A stretch of 64,000 bases of DNA from Microbacterium arborescens (lineage in GTDB: Bacteria; Actinomycetota; Actinomycetes; Actinomycetales; Microbacteriaceae). The notes under the pieces were generated by a model. The model saw only the letters and a program-made list of their open reading frames with translations, had not been told where the DNA came from and did no database searches. The position numbers were made by a program, and so were the translations under genes. The stretch is taken from positions 1,736,001 to 1,800,000 of the forward strand of contig NZ_CP128474.1 in assembly GCF_030369635.1 (NCBI RefSeq), written 5' to 3'. This document shows positions 18,709-26,369 of the stretch, piece by piece; position 1 is the stretch's first letter, and each line of letters begins with the position of its first letter.

Positions 18709-19542
18709 ATGCAGCTCCTCGAGGCCATCATCCTCGGTATCGTCCAGGGTCTGACCGAGTTCCTGCCGATCTCCTCGAGCGCTCACCTGCGCATCGTGGG
18801 GGAGTTCCTGCCATCGGCCCAGGACCCCGGCGCCACCTTCACCGCGATCACCCAGATCGGCACCGAGCTGGCCGTGCTGGTCTACTTCTGGAAGAAGATC
18901 ACCCGCATCATCGGTCGGTGGTTCCGATCGTTCACCGGCTCGGTCCCGCGGAACGACGCGGATGTGCGACTCGGGTGGATCGTCATCATCGGCACGCTCC
19001 CGATCGGCGTGCTCGGCTTCCTCTTCCAGGACGTCATCCGCGACACTTTCCGCAACCTCTGGCTCGTGGCCATCGTCCTCATCGTCTTCGGCCTCATCCT
19101 CGGCGCCGCCGACGCCCTCGGGCGTCGTGTCCGCACCGAGAACGACCTGACCTACGGGCACGGTCTCGCGCTCGGTTTTGCGCAGGCACTCGCCCTCATT
19201 CCCGGAGTGTCGCGCTCGGGAGCCACCACCACCATGGGGCTCGCGCTCGGGTACACACGCCCGGCCGCTGCCGAGGTCGCGTTCCTTCTGGCTGTGCCGG
19301 CCGTCTTCGGCAGTGGTCTCTATGAGCTGCTGCAGGCGATTCGCGAGCCCGGCGCCTCGGTGTTCTCGCTCGTCGACACCGCCGTCGCCACCGTCGTCGC
19401 CTTCGGCGTGGGTCTCGCCGTGATCGCCTTCCTCATGCAGTACCTCAAGCGCGGCAGCTTCCTGCCGTTCGTGCTCTACCGCGTCGGCCTGGGCGCTGTG
19501 CTGATCGTCCTGCTCTCGCTGGGTGTGCTCCAGGCATACTGA
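18709..19542 (+). CDS. uppP: Undecaprenyl-diphosphatase UppP (BacA)
   Basis: This 277-aa polytopic membrane protein has about eight hydrophobic helices and the two catalytic signatures GLTEFLPISSSAH (about residues 14-26) and PGVSRSGATTTMGL (about 165-178). UppP dephosphorylates undecaprenyl pyrophosphate, recycling the lipid carrier of peptidoglycan synthesis, and confers bacitracin tolerance. The ATG at 18709 is the right start: the in-frame reading further upstream runs through the M20 gene. It is transcribed from the same unit as the peptidase. Confidence 0.96.
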   Translation: MQLLEAIILGIVQGLTEFLPISSSAHLRIVGEFLPSAQDPGATFTAITQIGTELAVLVYFWKKITRIIGRWFRSFTGSVPRNDADVRLGWIVIIGTLPIGVLGFLFQDVIRDTFRNLWLVAIVLIVFGLILGAADALGRRVRTENDLTYGHGLALGFAQALALIPGVSRSGATTTMGLALGYTRPAAAEVAFLLAVPAVFGSGLYELLQAIREPGASVFSLVDTAVATVVAFGVGLAVIAFLMQYLKRGSFLPFVLYRVGLGAVLIVLLSLGVLQAY

Positions 19543-19572
19543 ACCGGCCGAGCGCCGGACGCGGCTCGCCTC

Positions 19573-20439
19573 TCAGCGATGCGGGCCGCGACCGAGGCCG
19601 CGGCCGTCACCGCCGTCGCCGCGGTGCCGGAGGTACTTCTCGAACTCCTGCGCGATCGCGTCGCCCGACGCCTCGGGGGAGTCCCAGGTATCGCGCGTCT
19701 GCTCGAGTTGCCGGATGTACTCCGTCATCTCTTCATCGTCCGCGGCAGCGGCGTCGATCGTCGCCTCCCAGGCGAGTGCATCGCCCGGCAGCGAGCCACG
19801 GGCGATCTTGGCGCCCGTGATGCCCTCGAGCTTGTCGAGGAGCGCCAGAGTGGCTTTCGGCGACGGCGAGTGGCCCGCGACGTAGTGCGGCACGCTCGCC
19901 CACAGCGCGGCCGTGGGTATTCCGGCCTCCTCCGCGGCTGCGGCGATGACCGAAAGGATGCCGACCGGGCCTTCGTAGGTCGAGCGTTCGAGGCCCAGCG
20001 CCGTCCGCAGCTCGTCGTTGTCGCTTCCACTGAAGACGGTGATGGGGCGAGTGTGCGGAACGTCGCTCATCATCGATCCGAGCGCCACCACACCGGTGAT
20101 GTCTTCACGCAGCGCGGCGTCCACCAGCTCGGCGGCGAACGATTTCCAGGCACGCGCCGGCTCGGCGCCGCTGAGGATCCACAGCCGGGTGCCGCGCGCG
20201 GTCGCGCGGGGGCGCCAGATCGTCGCATCGGGCCAGGTGAGGGATCTGCGGCCGTCGGCGTCGGCCTGGATGTGCGGCCGCGTGTACATGTAGTCGAAGT
20301 AGAGCTCGGGATCGACCGAGTAGACCGCGTCGTAGGGACGGGATTCGCGCAGCTGCGTGGCGGCGGCCGTGGCCGCCTCGCCGGCGTCGTTCCATCCGTC
20401 GAACGCGACCACGAGGACGCGGCGTCCCAGACTGTTCAA
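19573..20439 (-). CDS. PAC2 family protein
   Basis: The TTG at 20439 has GGAGG 5 bases upstream and gives 288 aa beginning LNSLGRRVLVVAFDGWNDAGEAA, the usual N-terminus of actinobacterial PAC2 proteins; the region before it is low-complexity Arg/Pro. The fold relates to archaeal and eukaryotic proteasome assembly chaperones; bacterial function is unproven. It carries conserved GWNDAG, GALG-type turn VALGSMMSDVPHTRP, and SVPHYVAGHSPSPKAT. In Mycobacterium a PAC2 gene (Rv2125) also lies upstream of trmI, though here no proteasome genes are in sight. The C-terminus is Arg/Gly-rich. Confidence 0.9.
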   Translation of the reverse strand: MNSLGRRVLVVAFDGWNDAGEAATAAATQLRESRPYDAVYSVDPELYFDYMYTRPHIQADADGRRSLTWPDATIWRPRATARGTRLWILSGAEPARAWKSFAAELVDAALREDITGVVALGSMMSDVPHTRPITVFSGSDNDELRTALGLERSTYEGPVGILSVIAAAAEEAGIPTAALWASVPHYVAGHSPSPKATLALLDKLEGITGAKIARGSLPGDALAWEATIDAAAADDEEMTEYIRQLEQTRDTWDSPEASGDAIAQEFEKYLRHRGDGGDGRGLGRGPHR

Positions 20440-20548
20440 CCCGTCCTCCGTTCCGTGCCGGCTCGCTCTGCGCGAGCGGGTCTGCTCCACGATACGCCGA
20501 GGCCGGTGCGTGCGGGTCGGGCCACGCGGCCTCTCAGCCCCGCATCGG

Positions 20549-20554
20549 TAACAT
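20549..20554 (+). promoter_or_regulatory. -10 box of a leaderless promoter (HAD gene)
   Basis: TAACAT ends 7 bases before the ATG at 20562. It overlaps the alternative upstream ATG at 20553, which argues against that start. Confidence 0.5.
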
Positions 20555-20561
20555 GGTGCGG

Positions 20562-21242
20562 ATGACTTCTCGTTCCCCCGCCGCGGTCCTCTGGGACATG
20601 GACGGCACGCTCGTCGACACCGAACCGTACTGGATGGCCGCGGAGGGACCGCTGGTCGAGAGCTTCGGCGGCGTGTGGACGCACGAGCAGGCACTCGGTC
20701 TCGTCGGACTCGGACTCGAGGATTCCGCCCGCATCCTGCAGAACGCCGGCGTTCGGATGCAGACGCACGAGATCATCGACCACCTGACCGAAACCGTCTC
20801 GGGGCAGCTCCGCCTCGGCGGCACGCCGTTCCGCCCGGGCGCGCGCGAACTGCTCTCCGGTCTGCGCGAAGCGGGGATCAAGACGGCGCTCGTGACGATG
20901 TCCATGCGCAGCATGGCCGACACGGTCGTGTCGTCGATTCCCTTCGACGCGTTCGACACCGTCGTCGCCGGCGACGAAGCGACCCGCCCCAAGCCCTATC
21001 CGGACCCCTACCTCCAAGCATGCGAGGCGCTCGGCGTCGACGTGGCCGACACCGTCGCCATCGAGGACTCTCCGAACGGCCTGCGCTCGGCGGTCGCCTC
21101 CGGCGCGGTCGCACTCGGGGTGCCGTTGATGGTGCCGCTGCACGGGCTCGGCGCTCATGCACTCTGGGACTCCCTCGCGGGACGCTCGGTGGCCGACCTG
21201 GCCGATCTCTTCTCCCTCCACCGACTCGGAGCCTCCGCATGA
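20562..21242 (+). CDS. HAD family hydrolase
   Basis: This 226-aa beta-phosphoglucomutase/CbbY-like HAD protein has nucleophile Asp12 and Asp14 in WDMDGTLVDTE. A helical cap covers about residues 20-90; motif II is in ALVTMSMRS, the motif III Lys in RPKPYPDPY, and motif IV in AIEDSPNGLRSA. It is a cytosolic phosphatase of sugar phosphates or similar small molecules. The start at 20562 is chosen because the -10 box TAACAT covers the earlier ATG. Its stop overlaps the trmI ATG (ATGA), giving translational coupling. Confidence 0.9.
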   Translation: MTSRSPAAVLWDMDGTLVDTEPYWMAAEGPLVESFGGVWTHEQALGLVGLGLEDSARILQNAGVRMQTHEIIDHLTETVSGQLRLGGTPFRPGARELLSGLREAGIKTALVTMSMRSMADTVVSSIPFDAFDTVVAGDEATRPKPYPDPYLQACEALGVDVADTVAIEDSPNGLRSAVASGAVALGVPLMVPLHGLGAHALWDSLAGRSVADLADLFSLHRLGASA

Positions 21243-22249
21243 TCGACGACCTGCAGCCCCGCGGCCCCTTCCGCTACGGTGACCGCGTGCAGCTGACCGG
21301 CCCCAAGGGACGGATGCACACGATCACGCTTCGCGAGGGAGGCGAGCTGCATACCCACCACGGGGTCCTGCGCCATGAGGTGCTCGTCGGTCAGCCCGAC
21401 GGGTCGGTGGCGGCCAACAGCGGGGGCCACGAGTACCTCGCGCTGCGGCCGCTGCTGCGCGACTTCGTGATGTCGATGCCGCGCGGGGCTGCGATCGTCT
21501 ATCCGAAGGATGCCGCGCAGATTCTGGCCGCCGCCGACATCTTCCCGGGGGCGACCGTCGTCGAAGCGGGCGTCGGCTCGGGCGCGCTGTCGCTCTGGCT
21601 GCTGCGAGCCATCGGCGAGACGGGCCGGCTCGTGTCCTTCGAGCGTCGCGCCGAGTTCGCCGAGGTCGCCGAGGCGAACGTCACGACGTTCATGGGCAGT
21701 GCCCCCGCGAACTGGTCCGTCGTCGTCGGCGATCTGGTCGAGAGTCTTCCCGACGCCGTCGCGCCGGGGACCGTCGATCGCGTGGTCCTCGACATGCTCG
21801 CCCCCTGGGAATGCATCGACGCCGTCGCCGACGCGCTCGCCCCCGGCGGCGTGGTGCTCTGCTACGTCGCCACCGCCACCCAGCTCAGCCGCGTGGCCGA
21901 GTACGTGCGCGGCACCGGGCTGTTCACCGACCCCGACGCCTCCGAGACGATGATCCGCGGCTGGCACGTCGAGGGACTGGCCGTGCGTCCCGACCACCGG
22001 ATGGTGGCGCACACGGGCTTCCTCCTCACCGCCCGCCGGCTGGCGCCGGGAGCGATCCCGCCGGATGTGCGCAAGCGCGCGTTGAAGAAGCCGTCCTATG
22101 CCGATGCCGACGTCGAGATGTGGACGCCCGGGGCCGTGGGCGACCGCGAGATCACCGACAAGAACCTGCGCAAGCGCGTCCGTGAGGCCCAACGCGCGGC
22201 CCGCGGCGCCGCCTCCGCGTCGGACGGGCACGACGGCGAGTCCGCGTAG
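21239..22249 (+). CDS. trmI: tRNA (adenine-58-N1)-methyltransferase TrmI
   Basis: This 336-aa protein has an N-terminal small domain (RYGDRVQLTGPKGRMHTITL, AANSGGHEYLALRPLLRDFVMSM) and a class I methyltransferase domain with EAGVGSGALSLWLLRA (about residues 115-128) and an acidic substrate-side motif in VLDMLAPWE. It methylates A58 in the T-loop of tRNA as a homotetramer, needed for tRNA stability. The ATG overlaps the HAD stop; the open frame before it runs through the HAD gene. The last 50 residues form a charged extension. M. tuberculosis Rv2118c is the equivalent. Confidence 0.92.
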   Translation: MIDDLQPRGPFRYGDRVQLTGPKGRMHTITLREGGELHTHHGVLRHEVLVGQPDGSVAANSGGHEYLALRPLLRDFVMSMPRGAAIVYPKDAAQILAAADIFPGATVVEAGVGSGALSLWLLRAIGETGRLVSFERRAEFAEVAEANVTTFMGSAPANWSVVVGDLVESLPDAVAPGTVDRVVLDMLAPWECIDAVADALAPGGVVLCYVATATQLSRVAEYVRGTGLFTDPDASETMIRGWHVEGLAVRPDHRMVAHTGFLLTARRLAPGAIPPDVRKRALKKPSYADADVEMWTPGAVGDREITDKNLRKRVREAQRAARGAASASDGHDGESA

Positions 22250-22252
22250 ACT
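22247..22252 (+). promoter_or_regulatory. -10 box of a leaderless promoter (FKBP lipoprotein)
   Basis: TAGACT overlaps the trmI stop codon and ends 6 bases before the GTG at 22259. Confidence 0.5.
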
Positions 22253-22258
22253 GCTGCG

Positions 22259-23221
22259 GTGCGTAGGATCATCGCCGCCGCCGGCGCCCTCTCTCTGACC
22301 GTGCTGTCCCTCACGGCCTGTGCCACGCCGTCCTCGGGCTCGGCGTCGTGCACGCGCGACGTGTCCGCGTCGTCGGCCCTCGATCTGGTCGAGATCACCG
22401 ACACGCCGGTCGGTACCAAGCCCACGGTCGAGCTGTCGGCTCCCGTGCACGTCGACGGCCTGTCGGCACGTGACACCATCACCGGCGAGGGCCGCGCCAT
22501 CACGAGCGATGCCCAGGACGTCGTCTTCGACCTCACGGTCATCGACGGCTCGTCCGGCGCCCCGATCGCGGCATCCGGGTACACCGGCCAGCTGTCGGAG
22601 GTCTACCCGCTCGACAGCTGGGAGGCGACGTTCCCCGGGCTCGTCGACGCGCTGCACTGCGCGACCGAGGGGTCTCGTGTCGTGATGGCTCTCGGGCCCG
22701 ACGAGGTGACGGCAGACACGCGCGCCCGCTTCGGCATGGCCGAGGATGCGACGACCGTCGTCGTGCTCGACCTCCAGAAGGTCTACCTCGCCGCGGCCGA
22801 CGGTGCGGAGCAGTTCAACGACCGCGCAGGAATGCCCTCGGTCGTCGTCGCCCCCGACGGACGCCCCGGGGTCCTCATCCCCGACAACGACCCGCCCACC
22901 GATCTCGCGGTCGAGGTGCTGAAGAAGGGTGATGGCGAAGAGGTCACCGGTGATGTACCGGTCCGTGTGCACTACACCGGCGTGACGTGGGCCGACAAGA
23001 AGGTCTTCGACAGCACGTGGGATCGCGGGGCTCAGCCCATGGAGCTCGACCAGACGATCCCCGGATTCGCGGAAGCGTTGCGTGGCCAGACCGTCGGCTC
23101 GCAGGTCCTCGTGGTCATTCCACCGGACCAGGGATACGGCGAGACCGCGCAGGGCGCGATCCCCGCGAACTCCACCCTCGTCTTCGTCGTCGACATCCTC
23201 GGCCTCGACCCCGCGTCCTGA
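22259..23221 (+). CDS. FKBP-type peptidyl-prolyl isomerase lipoprotein
   Basis: This 320-aa exported protein has a lipoprotein signal with lipobox SLTAC (Cys21). The C-terminal FKBP domain covers about residues 230-318, with VRVHYTGVTWADKKVFDSTW, PGFAEALRGQTVGSQVLVVIPP and GAIPANSTLVFVVDIL. Residues about 60-180 look like a degenerate first FKBP repeat (QDVVFDLTVIDGSSG ... TFPGLVDALHCATEGSRVVM). It is predicted to fold proteins at the outer face of the membrane. It sits where the Pup-proteasome genes stand in Mycobacterium, between trmI and pafB. Confidence 0.92.
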   Translation: MRRIIAAAGALSLTVLSLTACATPSSGSASCTRDVSASSALDLVEITDTPVGTKPTVELSAPVHVDGLSARDTITGEGRAITSDAQDVVFDLTVIDGSSGAPIAASGYTGQLSEVYPLDSWEATFPGLVDALHCATEGSRVVMALGPDEVTADTRARFGMAEDATTVVVLDLQKVYLAAADGAEQFNDRAGMPSVVVAPDGRPGVLIPDNDPPTDLAVEVLKKGDGEEVTGDVPVRVHYTGVTWADKKVFDSTWDRGAQPMELDQTIPGFAEALRGQTVGSQVLVVIPPDQGYGETAQGAIPANSTLVFVVDILGLDPAS

Positions 23222-23243
23222 ATCTGCCGCGGGCGCGCACGCC

Positions 23244-23249
23244 TAGAAT
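23244..23249 (+). promoter_or_regulatory. -10 box upstream of pafB
   Basis: TAGAAT, the closest match to the TATAAT-like consensus in the window, lies 7 bases before the ATG of pafB. Confidence 0.55.
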
Positions 23250-23256
23250 CGAAGGC

Positions 23257-24258
23257 ATGTCCGTCACCCCAGCACGCGTCCCTCCCGAGGAGCGCCTGGT
23301 CAACCTGGTCGTCGCCCTCATGGCGACCGAACAGGGCGTGACGAAGGACACGATCCTGGGTTCAGTGTCGGGATACCGCGAGCAGGTCGAATCCGGTTCA
23401 CGACGCGAGGCGCTCGAGAAGATGTTCGAACGCGACAAGGAGAACCTCCGCGGCCTCGGTGTGCCGATCGAGACGATCGGCGACTACGCCGACCCCGACG
23501 ACCTCCGTGAGGCGCGCTACCGCATCCCACCGACGGAGTACGAGCTGCCCGCCGACATCACCTTCACCCCGGCAGAACTGGCCGTGCTGACGCTGGCCGG
23601 GGGAGTGTGGGGTGAGCACACCCTGTCTGCCGGCGCGCGTTCGGGCCTGCGCAAGATCCGCTCGCTCGGCATCGACGTGGACGAGCCCATCATCGGGTTC
23701 GCCCCGAGGCTCGACCTGCACGACGCGTCGTTCCTGCCCCTTCAGCGGGCTATCGAGCAGGCCCGGGAGGTCGAGTTCGACTACCTCCGTCCCGGCTCCG
23801 ATCGCCCCCGGCGGCGCCGGGTGCGCCCATTCGCGCTGGTGGAGTTCGAGGCCCGTTGGCACCTGTTCGGGTGGGACACCGGCGTGGAGGCCGAGCGCAC
23901 GTTCCTGCTCTCCCGCGTTCTCAGCGACGTCGTCGTGACGCGGCAGGGATTCGACGAGAGCCTTCGCGTCGGCGCCGGCGAACGGGCGCTATCAGGCCTT
24001 CGCGACGTCGCGCTCCGTCAGAACGCGACCGTCACGGCGGTGCCGGGAACCGAGGCGGAACTGCGTCTGCGTCGCCGGGCCCGTGCCGAAGCCACGAATG
24101 GGCGACAGGTCGAGATCCCTTTCGTCGACCTCGAGGTGTTCGCGGACGAGCTCGCTTCGTACGGACCTGAGGTGATGGTTCTCGAGCCGCGCGCGCTGCA
24201 GGATGCCGTCATGCGGCGTCTGCGCGCCGCCCGCGACCGATCGGCGGAGTCGGCGTGA
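23257..24258 (+). CDS. pafB: WYL-domain transcriptional regulator PafB
   Basis: This 333-aa protein has an N-terminal winged helix (about 10-75; ERLVNLVVALMATEQGVTKDTILGSV) and a WYL domain (about 145-225; FDYLRPGSDRPRRRRVRPFALVEFEARWHLFGWD). The C-terminal WCX extension follows (EIPFVDLEVFADELASYGPEVMVLEP). In Mycobacterium, PafB and PafC form a heterodimer activating most RecA/LexA-independent DNA-damage genes. It is coupled to pafC by a 4-base GTGA overlap. The name derives from the proteasome accessory locus, although no pafA is present here. The longer frame from 22987 overlaps the FKBP gene and is rejected. Confidence 0.92.
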   Translation: MSVTPARVPPEERLVNLVVALMATEQGVTKDTILGSVSGYREQVESGSRREALEKMFERDKENLRGLGVPIETIGDYADPDDLREARYRIPPTEYELPADITFTPAELAVLTLAGGVWGEHTLSAGARSGLRKIRSLGIDVDEPIIGFAPRLDLHDASFLPLQRAIEQAREVEFDYLRPGSDRPRRRRVRPFALVEFEARWHLFGWDTGVEAERTFLLSRVLSDVVVTRQGFDESLRVGAGERALSGLRDVALRQNATVTAVPGTEAELRLRRRARAEATNGRQVEIPFVDLEVFADELASYGPEVMVLEPRALQDAVMRRLRAARDRSAESA

Positions 24259-25214
24259 GCGGCCAGCCGGTCGTGGCGACCGACCGTGCCGCGCTGATCC
24301 TCCAGCTCGTCCCCTATCTGATCGCGCAAGGCGAGGTGACGGTGGCGCAGGCTGCCCGCGACTTCGACGTCGAACCGCGGCAGATGCGTGCGATGGTCGA
24401 GAAGCTGACCGTCATCGGGCTCCCCGGCGAGGGCGGTTTCTGGCAGATGGCGAACGATCTGTTCGACATCGACTGGGACCTGCTCGACCGCGAGGACCGC
24501 ATCGTCATCACCAACGCGGTCGGCTTGGAGCGGTCTCCCCGCCTCACCGCTCGCGAGGCCGCAGCCCTGCTCGCCGGGCTGCAGCTCGCCGCCGCCGTTC
24601 CGGGGGTCGGCGACAGCGGTGTCGTGCAGGGGCTCCTCTCGAAGCTCTCGCGCGGTGCAGGGCAGACGCCCGCGGATGTCATCGTCGCGCCCGCTCCCGT
24701 CGACGACGTCCGTGAGACGGTGGCGCGCGCACTCCGCGAGGGTGTCGCCGTGACGTTCACCTACACCGCCCCGGATGCGCATCCGACGACGCGCACGGTG
24801 GATCCGGTGAAGGTGACCATCTCGGCGGGGCAGTGGTATCTGCAGGGCTGGTGCCACATGCGCCGCGCCATGCGCACCTTCCACCTCGACCGCGTCACCG
24901 AGCCCGCAGTCACCTCGATCACGGCGCTGCACTCTTCGGAGCCGGTGCCCGAACTCTTCGAGCCGGGAGACGACGAGGTCGTCGCCGAGATCCGTTACCC
25001 GGCGCACGCAGCCTCGGCCGTCGGCGAGTTCCTCGCCAACGCGCAGGTGCACGAGGAAGGCGGATTCCGGAGGGCGTTCATCCGCGTCGCCGACCCCCGC
25101 TCGCTGAAACGACTCGTCGCCCGGAGCGGCGGCGACGTCGAGATCGTCGCGCCGCCGGAGGCCCGGCGGGCAGCTCACGACTGGGCTCAGGCGGCTCTCG
25201 ATCAGTACCGCTGA
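24255..25214 (+). CDS. pafC: WYL-domain transcriptional regulator PafC
   Basis: This 319-aa partner of PafB has the same architecture: an HTH at about residues 10-65 (LVPYLIAQGEVTVAQAARDFDVEPRQ), a WYL domain at about 155-215 (VTFTYTAPDAHPTTRTVDPVKVTISAGQWYLQGW), and a WCX domain at the C-terminus. The GTG start overlaps the pafB stop. Together they should sense DNA damage and activate repair genes. tatA follows 60 bases downstream, the order seen in M. tuberculosis (Rv2096c-Rv2094c). Confidence 0.92.
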   Translation: MSGQPVVATDRAALILQLVPYLIAQGEVTVAQAARDFDVEPRQMRAMVEKLTVIGLPGEGGFWQMANDLFDIDWDLLDREDRIVITNAVGLERSPRLTAREAAALLAGLQLAAAVPGVGDSGVVQGLLSKLSRGAGQTPADVIVAPAPVDDVRETVARALREGVAVTFTYTAPDAHPTTRTVDPVKVTISAGQWYLQGWCHMRRAMRTFHLDRVTEPAVTSITALHSSEPVPELFEPGDDEVVAEIRYPAHAASAVGEFLANAQVHEEGGFRRAFIRVADPRSLKRLVARSGGDVEIVAPPEARRAAHDWAQAALDQYR

Positions 25215-25241
25215 AGCGGGCTTTCGCATCAGTGCGGGGGT

Positions 25242-25247
25242 TAGACT
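25242..25247 (+). promoter_or_regulatory. -10 box upstream of tatA
   Basis: TAGACT lies 27 bases before the tatA ATG. Here, unlike at most genes of the window, a short leader with GAGGAG precedes the start. Confidence 0.45.
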
Positions 25248-25274
25248 GTGCGAAACCATCGATGAGGAGACTCA

Positions 25275-25523
25275 ATGAGCAATCTGTTCGCAGGTCCGCA
25301 CCTGTGGATCCTACTCATCGTCATTCTGCTGCTTTTCGGTGCCGCGAAGCTTCCGGCGCTGGCCAAGAGCATGGGACAGTCCGCCCGTATCTTCAAGGGC
25401 GAGATGAAGGCCATGAAGGAAGACGATGCCACCGCCGGCACCGCCACCTCGACGACGGCTGACGTCGCACCCGTCGAGAAGCCCGCGGACCCGAAGAGCG
25501 GTCCCGCGGCTCCCACACCGTAG
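25275..25523 (+). CDS. tatA: Sec-independent translocase subunit TatA
   Basis: This 82-aa protein begins with a single N-terminal transmembrane helix (residues 7-22, GPHLWILLIVILLLFG) and continues with the amphipathic helix AAKLPALAKSMGQSARIFKGEMK. A short acidic, Ala/Pro-rich tail follows. The phenylalanine-glycine hinge (FGAAKLP) is typical of TatA. It forms the pore oligomer that transports folded proteins bearing twin-arginine signals. AGGAG sits 6 bases before the ATG. tatC follows after 6 bases; tatB is not in the window. Confidence 0.95.
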   Translation: MSNLFAGPHLWILLIVILLLFGAAKLPALAKSMGQSARIFKGEMKAMKEDDATAGTATSTTADVAPVEKPADPKSGPAAPTP

Positions 25524-25529
25524 CCCCGC

Positions 25530-26369
25530 GTGGTGACGGCTGAGCGCACGCGCTCAGGGGCGGAGGGCGCGCCCCGGCGCGACAAGCGCATGTCTCTCGG
25601 ACAGCATCTGATCGAGCTGCGACGACGTCTGATCATCTCGGCGATCGCCCTTGTGGCGTCGATGGTGGTGTCCTTCTTCCTCACCGACTGGATCATCTGG
25701 GCGATGACCGAGCCGATCCGGATGGTTGCGGAGCAGCGTGGCGACACCGAGGCCGTCAAGCTGATGTACTCGACGATCACCGGCCCGTTCGACATGCGGC
25801 TGCGCATCTCCTTCTCGGTCGGCATCATCCTCTCCGCCCCGGTCTGGCTGTGGCAGATCTGGGCCTTCCTGATGCCCGGCCTGACGCGCAAAGAGGTCCG
25901 TTACACAGTCGGCTTCGTGTCGGCCGCAGTACCGCTGTTCTTCGCGGGCGTCTACACCGGCTGGCTCGTGATGCCGCACATCGTCGAGATCATGGCGACG
26001 TTCTCGCCGGAATCGTCCGCGAACTTCTACGAGGGCAAGTACTACTACGACTTCGTCTTCAAGCTGCTGCTGGTGGTCGGAGTCGCATTCATCATCCCCG
26101 TCTTCCTCGTGGCGCTGAATTTCGCCGGGATCATGAGCGGCAAGGCGATCCTCAAGGGATGGCGCGTCGCGATCCTGATCGCCGTCGTCTTCTCGGGGCT
26201 CGCGACGCCTGCCGCGGACATCGTCAGCATGCTCATGCTGGCGTCGATCCTGACGGTGCTCTACTTCGCGGCCGCCGCGTTGTCGCTCCTGCTCGATCTT
26301 CGGCGCTCGCGTCGTGCCCCTGAGCTCACCGTTCCCGGTCCGGCCCCGACGACCGATCCACTCTCGTGA
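25530..26369 (+). CDS. tatC: Sec-independent translocase subunit TatC
   Basis: This 279-aa protein has six transmembrane helices and the TatC signatures SLGQHLIELRRRLI (residues about 22-35, twin-arginine peptide recognition) and MPGLTRKEV in the loop before helix 3. It is the receptor of the Tat translocase. Two GTG codons (25530 and 25533) are equally possible starts. The C-terminus overlaps the helicase GTG by 4 bases. Confidence 0.95.
   Translation: MVTAERTRSGAEGAPRRDKRMSLGQHLIELRRRLIISAIALVASMVVSFFLTDWIIWAMTEPIRMVAEQRGDTEAVKLMYSTITGPFDMRLRISFSVGIILSAPVWLWQIWAFLMPGLTRKEVRYTVGFVSAAVPLFFAGVYTGWLVMPHIVEIMATFSPESSANFYEGKYYYDFVFKLLLVVGVAFIIPVFLVALNFAGIMSGKAILKGWRVAILIAVVFSGLATPAADIVSMLMLASILTVLYFAAAALSLLLDLRRSRRAPELTVPGPAPTTDPLS

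Noticed and set aside
19543..19572. Terminator between uppP and the PAC2 gene
   Set aside because: Only a 5-bp GC stem (CCGGC/GCCGG) is visible, too weak to call.
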